Shown: positions 40,113-41,570 of the stretch, piece by piece | Position numbering within the stretch: position 1 is the first letter of the stretch | Layout: each line of letters begins with the position of its first letter | Origin: Bacilli bacterium | Lineage (GTDB): Bacteria > Bacillota_I > Bacilli_A > RFN20 > CAG-826 | DNA length: 41,570 nt | NCBI GenBank assembly: GCA_017468925.1 | Contig: JAFUHI010000014.1 | Coordinates: forward strand, 1 to 41,570 | Reading direction: 5' to 3' | The notes under the pieces: model-generated | Databases searched by the model: none | The model's input: the letters and a program-made list of their open reading frames with translations, nothing else | What the model was told of the DNA's origin: nothing | Made by a program: the position numbers and the translations under genes

Positions 40113-41231
40113 ATGGCTAAATTCAAAGAATTTCTAAAATGGTTCAAAACAAATCTGATGACCACCACAAACGGGATGGCCATTGGTTTATTCGGCACCC
40201 TAATAATCGGCACGATAATCGATTTGTTTGCAAAAATTCCTCATTTAGAAGGGATTGCAGTTTGGTCAAACGTGGTCAAAGGATTGATGGGCGCTGGAAT
40301 CGGTTTAGGCGTTGCTTTATCAAAAAAGAGAAGTGGTGTAGCGGTTGTTGCCGCTATGGCGGCGGGATTAATTGGAAATTATGCCTTCATCTGGGTGCAG
40401 CATGAAATGATAACAAGTGGTGGTGCTATTGCATCCCAATGGTCTGTTTCTTCAATTGGTGATCCATTGTCTTGTTATATTGCCTCAATAATTGGTTTAC
40501 TAGCCATCAAGCTTGTCATGCGCAAGAAAACGCCGGTAGATTTGATTTTAGTACCGCTTGTAGGAATAGTTGCGGCGATGGCTTATTCTTTCCTTTTGGC
40601 GGAATGGGTACACTTCATAACTGTTTTCATCGGTTGGCTAATAGAAATAAGCTTCAATGTCATCCCATTCCTCATGTGCATAATAATATCCGTATTGGTT
40701 GGTATGGCTTTGACCGCTCCAATATCGAGTGTTGCGATATGCGTCGCTATCTCAATAGGTAATGTTCCTTTGGCCGCTGCGGCTGCATTAATTGGTTGCT
40801 CAACGCAGATGGTTGGCTTTGCCATTCATACCGCTAGAGACAACAAGTGGGGCTCTATTATTGCTGTAGGTATTGGCACCTCGATGCTTCAATTCAAAAA
40901 CATCCTAAAAAAGCCTTTAATTTGGCTCCCGACCATCATTACCTCTGCAATTCTTGGTCCTTTTGCGATGTTAATGCCATTAAATGACCAGGCATTCTAT
41001 GCTGAAAACGGGCTAGTTAGCACTTTAAGCGTAGGAGCTGGTATGGGAACCTCTGGATTAGTTGGTCCGATAAATTTCTTATCAGCGCATAATTTCGACT
41101 GGGTTATGATTCTAGAGATAATCGCTTTCTGTGTAATCGCTCCCGCTTTATTGGTATTCCTAATTGATCTGTTATTTAGAAAAATTGGTTGGATCAAAAA
41201 AGGAGATTTCTCCCTCCAAAGCGATTTGTGA
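40113..41231 (+). CDS. PTS IIC-like membrane permease (EIIC_2 family)
   Basis: A 372-residue integral membrane protein with about nine or ten hydrophobic segments. The start, MTTTNGMAIGLFGTLIIGTI (about 16-35), with later GAGIGLGVALSKKRSGVAVV and TAPISSVAICVAI (about 197-209), resembles the PTS_EIIC_2 family, membrane proteins related to sugar phosphotransferase IIC components. No IIA or IIB partner or sugar gene is beside it, so it may act with PTS components elsewhere or be a non-PTS relative; the substrate is unknown. It is a single gene between the surface protein and tRNA-Arg and ends in TGA. Confidence 0.75.
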   Translation: MAKFKEFLKWFKTNLMTTTNGMAIGLFGTLIIGTIIDLFAKIPHLEGIAVWSNVVKGLMGAGIGLGVALSKKRSGVAVVAAMAAGLIGNYAFIWVQHEMITSGGAIASQWSVSSIGDPLSCYIASIIGLLAIKLVMRKKTPVDLILVPLVGIVAAMAYSFLLAEWVHFITVFIGWLIEISFNVIPFLMCIIISVLVGMALTAPISSVAICVAISIGNVPLAAAAALIGCSTQMVGFAIHTARDNKWGSIIAVGIGTSMLQFKNILKKPLIWLPTIITSAILGPFAMLMPLNDQAFYAENGLVSTLSVGAGMGTSGLVGPINFLSAHNFDWVMILEIIAFCVIAPALLVFLIDLLFRKIGWIKKGDFSLQSDL

Positions 41232-41253
41232 TTCTATTCATTCTGCTTTGTGA

Positions 41254-41259
41254 TAAAAT
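41254..41259 (+). promoter_or_regulatory. Possible -10 of tRNA-Arg
   Basis: TAAAAT ends 10 nt before the tRNA. No clear -35 box is visible. Confidence 0.35.
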
Positions 41260-41269
41260 TACTTGCGTT

Positions 41270-41346
41270 GCGCCCGTAGCTCAGCTGGACAGAGCACTTC
41301 CCTCCTAAGGAAGGGGTCAGGCGTTCGAATCGCTTCGGGCGCGCCA
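41270..41346 (+). tRNA. tRNA-Arg (anticodon CCT)
   Basis: A 77-nt cloverleaf: acceptor GCGCCCG (41270-41276) pairs with CGGGCGC (41336-41342), discriminator G and encoded CCA. The D arm is GCTC...GAGC. The anticodon stem CTTCC/GGAAG closes the loop CTCCTAA, so the anticodon is CCT, reading AGG. The T arm AGGCG-TTCGAAT-CGCTT is complete. The gene is followed by a terminator and then by IS30-type sequence. Confidence 0.96.
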
Positions 41347-41358
41347 TTGTGATAATTT

Positions 41359-41385
41359 TACGGTATATGTTATACCGTATTTTTT
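41359..41385 (+). terminator. Intrinsic terminator of tRNA-Arg
   Basis: A 9-bp perfect stem, TACGGTATA (41359-41367) with TATACCGTA (41371-41379), and six T residues (41380-41385). Confidence 0.9.
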
Positions 41386-41449
41386 AACTTAATCGAACAT
41401 TAACTATATATTATAGTTATTATAGTTGTCGGTGAATTTACCGTTCAAG

Positions 41450-41570
41450 TGCAACACTTCTAGACAAAAATAAAGGCTCATATCAATCCTGGTGTAAGAT
41501 ATAGTTGCGACACTTATCCACAGGAGGTTCTTTATGAGCTATTCACATTTTACCATAGAAGAAAGAATTA
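41450..41570 (+). mobile_element. Left end of an IS30-family insertion sequence (partial)
   Basis: The transposase start at 41534 places the left end of an IS30-type element shortly upstream. AAGTGCAACACTTCTAGA, beginning about 41451, is the best candidate for the terminal repeat; a related GTTGCGACACTT follows near 41502. The right half is outside the window, so the boundary and target duplication cannot be fixed. The AT-rich stretch 41386-41449 shows no gene. Confidence 0.55.
41534..41570 (+). CDS. IS30-family transposase, N-terminal fragment at window edge
   Basis: Twelve codons are visible, reading MSYSHFTIEERI, the typical beginning of IS30-family transposases, just before their helix-turn-helix. 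These DDE enzymes move the element by a circular intermediate. A perfect AGGAGG (41522-41527) lies 6 nt before the ATG, in contrast with the host genes that lack ribosome sites. The gene continues beyond the right edge; whether it is intact cannot be seen. Confidence 0.8.
   Translation, partial: MSYSHFTIEERI

Noticed and set aside
8456..41231. Use of TGA as tryptophan (code 4, Mycoplasma-like)
   Set aside because: TGA ends ylxM, rimM, lepB, rbgA, uppS, cdsA, rseP and the PTS-like gene at sensible places, with ATGA overlaps, and Trp is encoded by TGG.
1..41570. CRISPR arrays, toxin-antitoxin pairs or a defence island
   Set aside because: No direct-repeat/spacer series, cas, restriction or toxin-like genes were seen in the window.

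Overview
The window is a low-GC Bacillota-type chromosome segment. It keeps a strikingly conserved core block of Bacilli: yloU-fakA, recG, plsX, rnc, ftsY-ylxM-ffh, rpsP-khpA-rimM-trmD, rplS, (lepB) rbgA-rnhB, dprA-topA-trmFO-xerC, rpsB-tsf, pyrH-frr, uppS-cdsA-dxr-rseP-polC. UGA is a true stop: ylxM, rimM, lepB, rbgA, uppS, cdsA, dxr-side overlaps and rseP all use or abut TGA stops, and Trp is TGG. This excludes the Mycoplasma/Spiroplasma code. PolC, a MEP-pathway dxr, uppS, small compact operons and the loss of several usual members (no sdaA, fapR, fabD, fabG, acpP, smc, clpQY, codY or proS at their usual places) suggest an uncultured, streamlined Bacilli lineage near the Mollicutes/Erysipelotrichales border (RF39- or Acholeplasma-like gut bacteria). 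The exact taxon is inference. A NahK-like sugar kinase, a BspA-type LRR protein and a repeat-containing surface protein fit a mucosal habitat.

Layout. 1-517: 3' end of a 23S rRNA gene and an unusually short 5S rRNA gene. 621-12661: plus-strand block of a small unknown protein, Asp23-like, FakA, TerB-like, RecG, PlsX, RNase III, the SRP set FtsY/YlxM/Ffh, then an inserted pair (615-residue membrane protein and LemA). 12727-14591: rpsP-khpA-rimM-trmD, inverted in place. 14807-24147: rplS with a structured leader, signal peptidase I, RbgA, RNase HII, DprA, TopA, TrmFO, XerC-like recombinase and NahK-like kinase. 24327-27566: rpsB-tsf and pyrH-frr. 27563-28657: minus-strand LRR protein. 28742-37773: uppS-cdsA-dxr-rseP-polC, linked by 0-8 nt junctions. 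37807-41346: an accessory stretch with tRNA-Pro(CGG), a large intergenic hairpin, a surface protein, a PTS IIC-like permease and tRNA-Arg(CCT). The window ends in the first codons of an IS30-family transposase.

How it works together. The genes are mostly housekeeping: ribosome and tRNA maturation, co-translational targeting, DNA replication and repair, and membrane lipid and isoprenoid carrier synthesis. Dxr makes MEP-pathway precursor for UppS; FakA, PlsX and CdsA lie on the route from fatty acid to phospholipid.

The most interesting signal is in the regulatory sequence. Many operon-leading genes have a -10 box only 6-10 nt before the ATG and no Shine-Dalgarno sequence, so their mRNAs should be leaderless. 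Ribosomal-protein genes, plsX, topA, internal operon genes and the incoming IS30 gene do carry Shine-Dalgarno sites. Other second-look items are the 92-nt 5S rRNA, the in-place inversion of the rpsP-trmD block, structured leaders of rplS and rpsB, a terminator encoded inside a convergent gene, and an unexplained 120-bp double-hairpin element with a ribosome-site-preceded 14-codon ORF.
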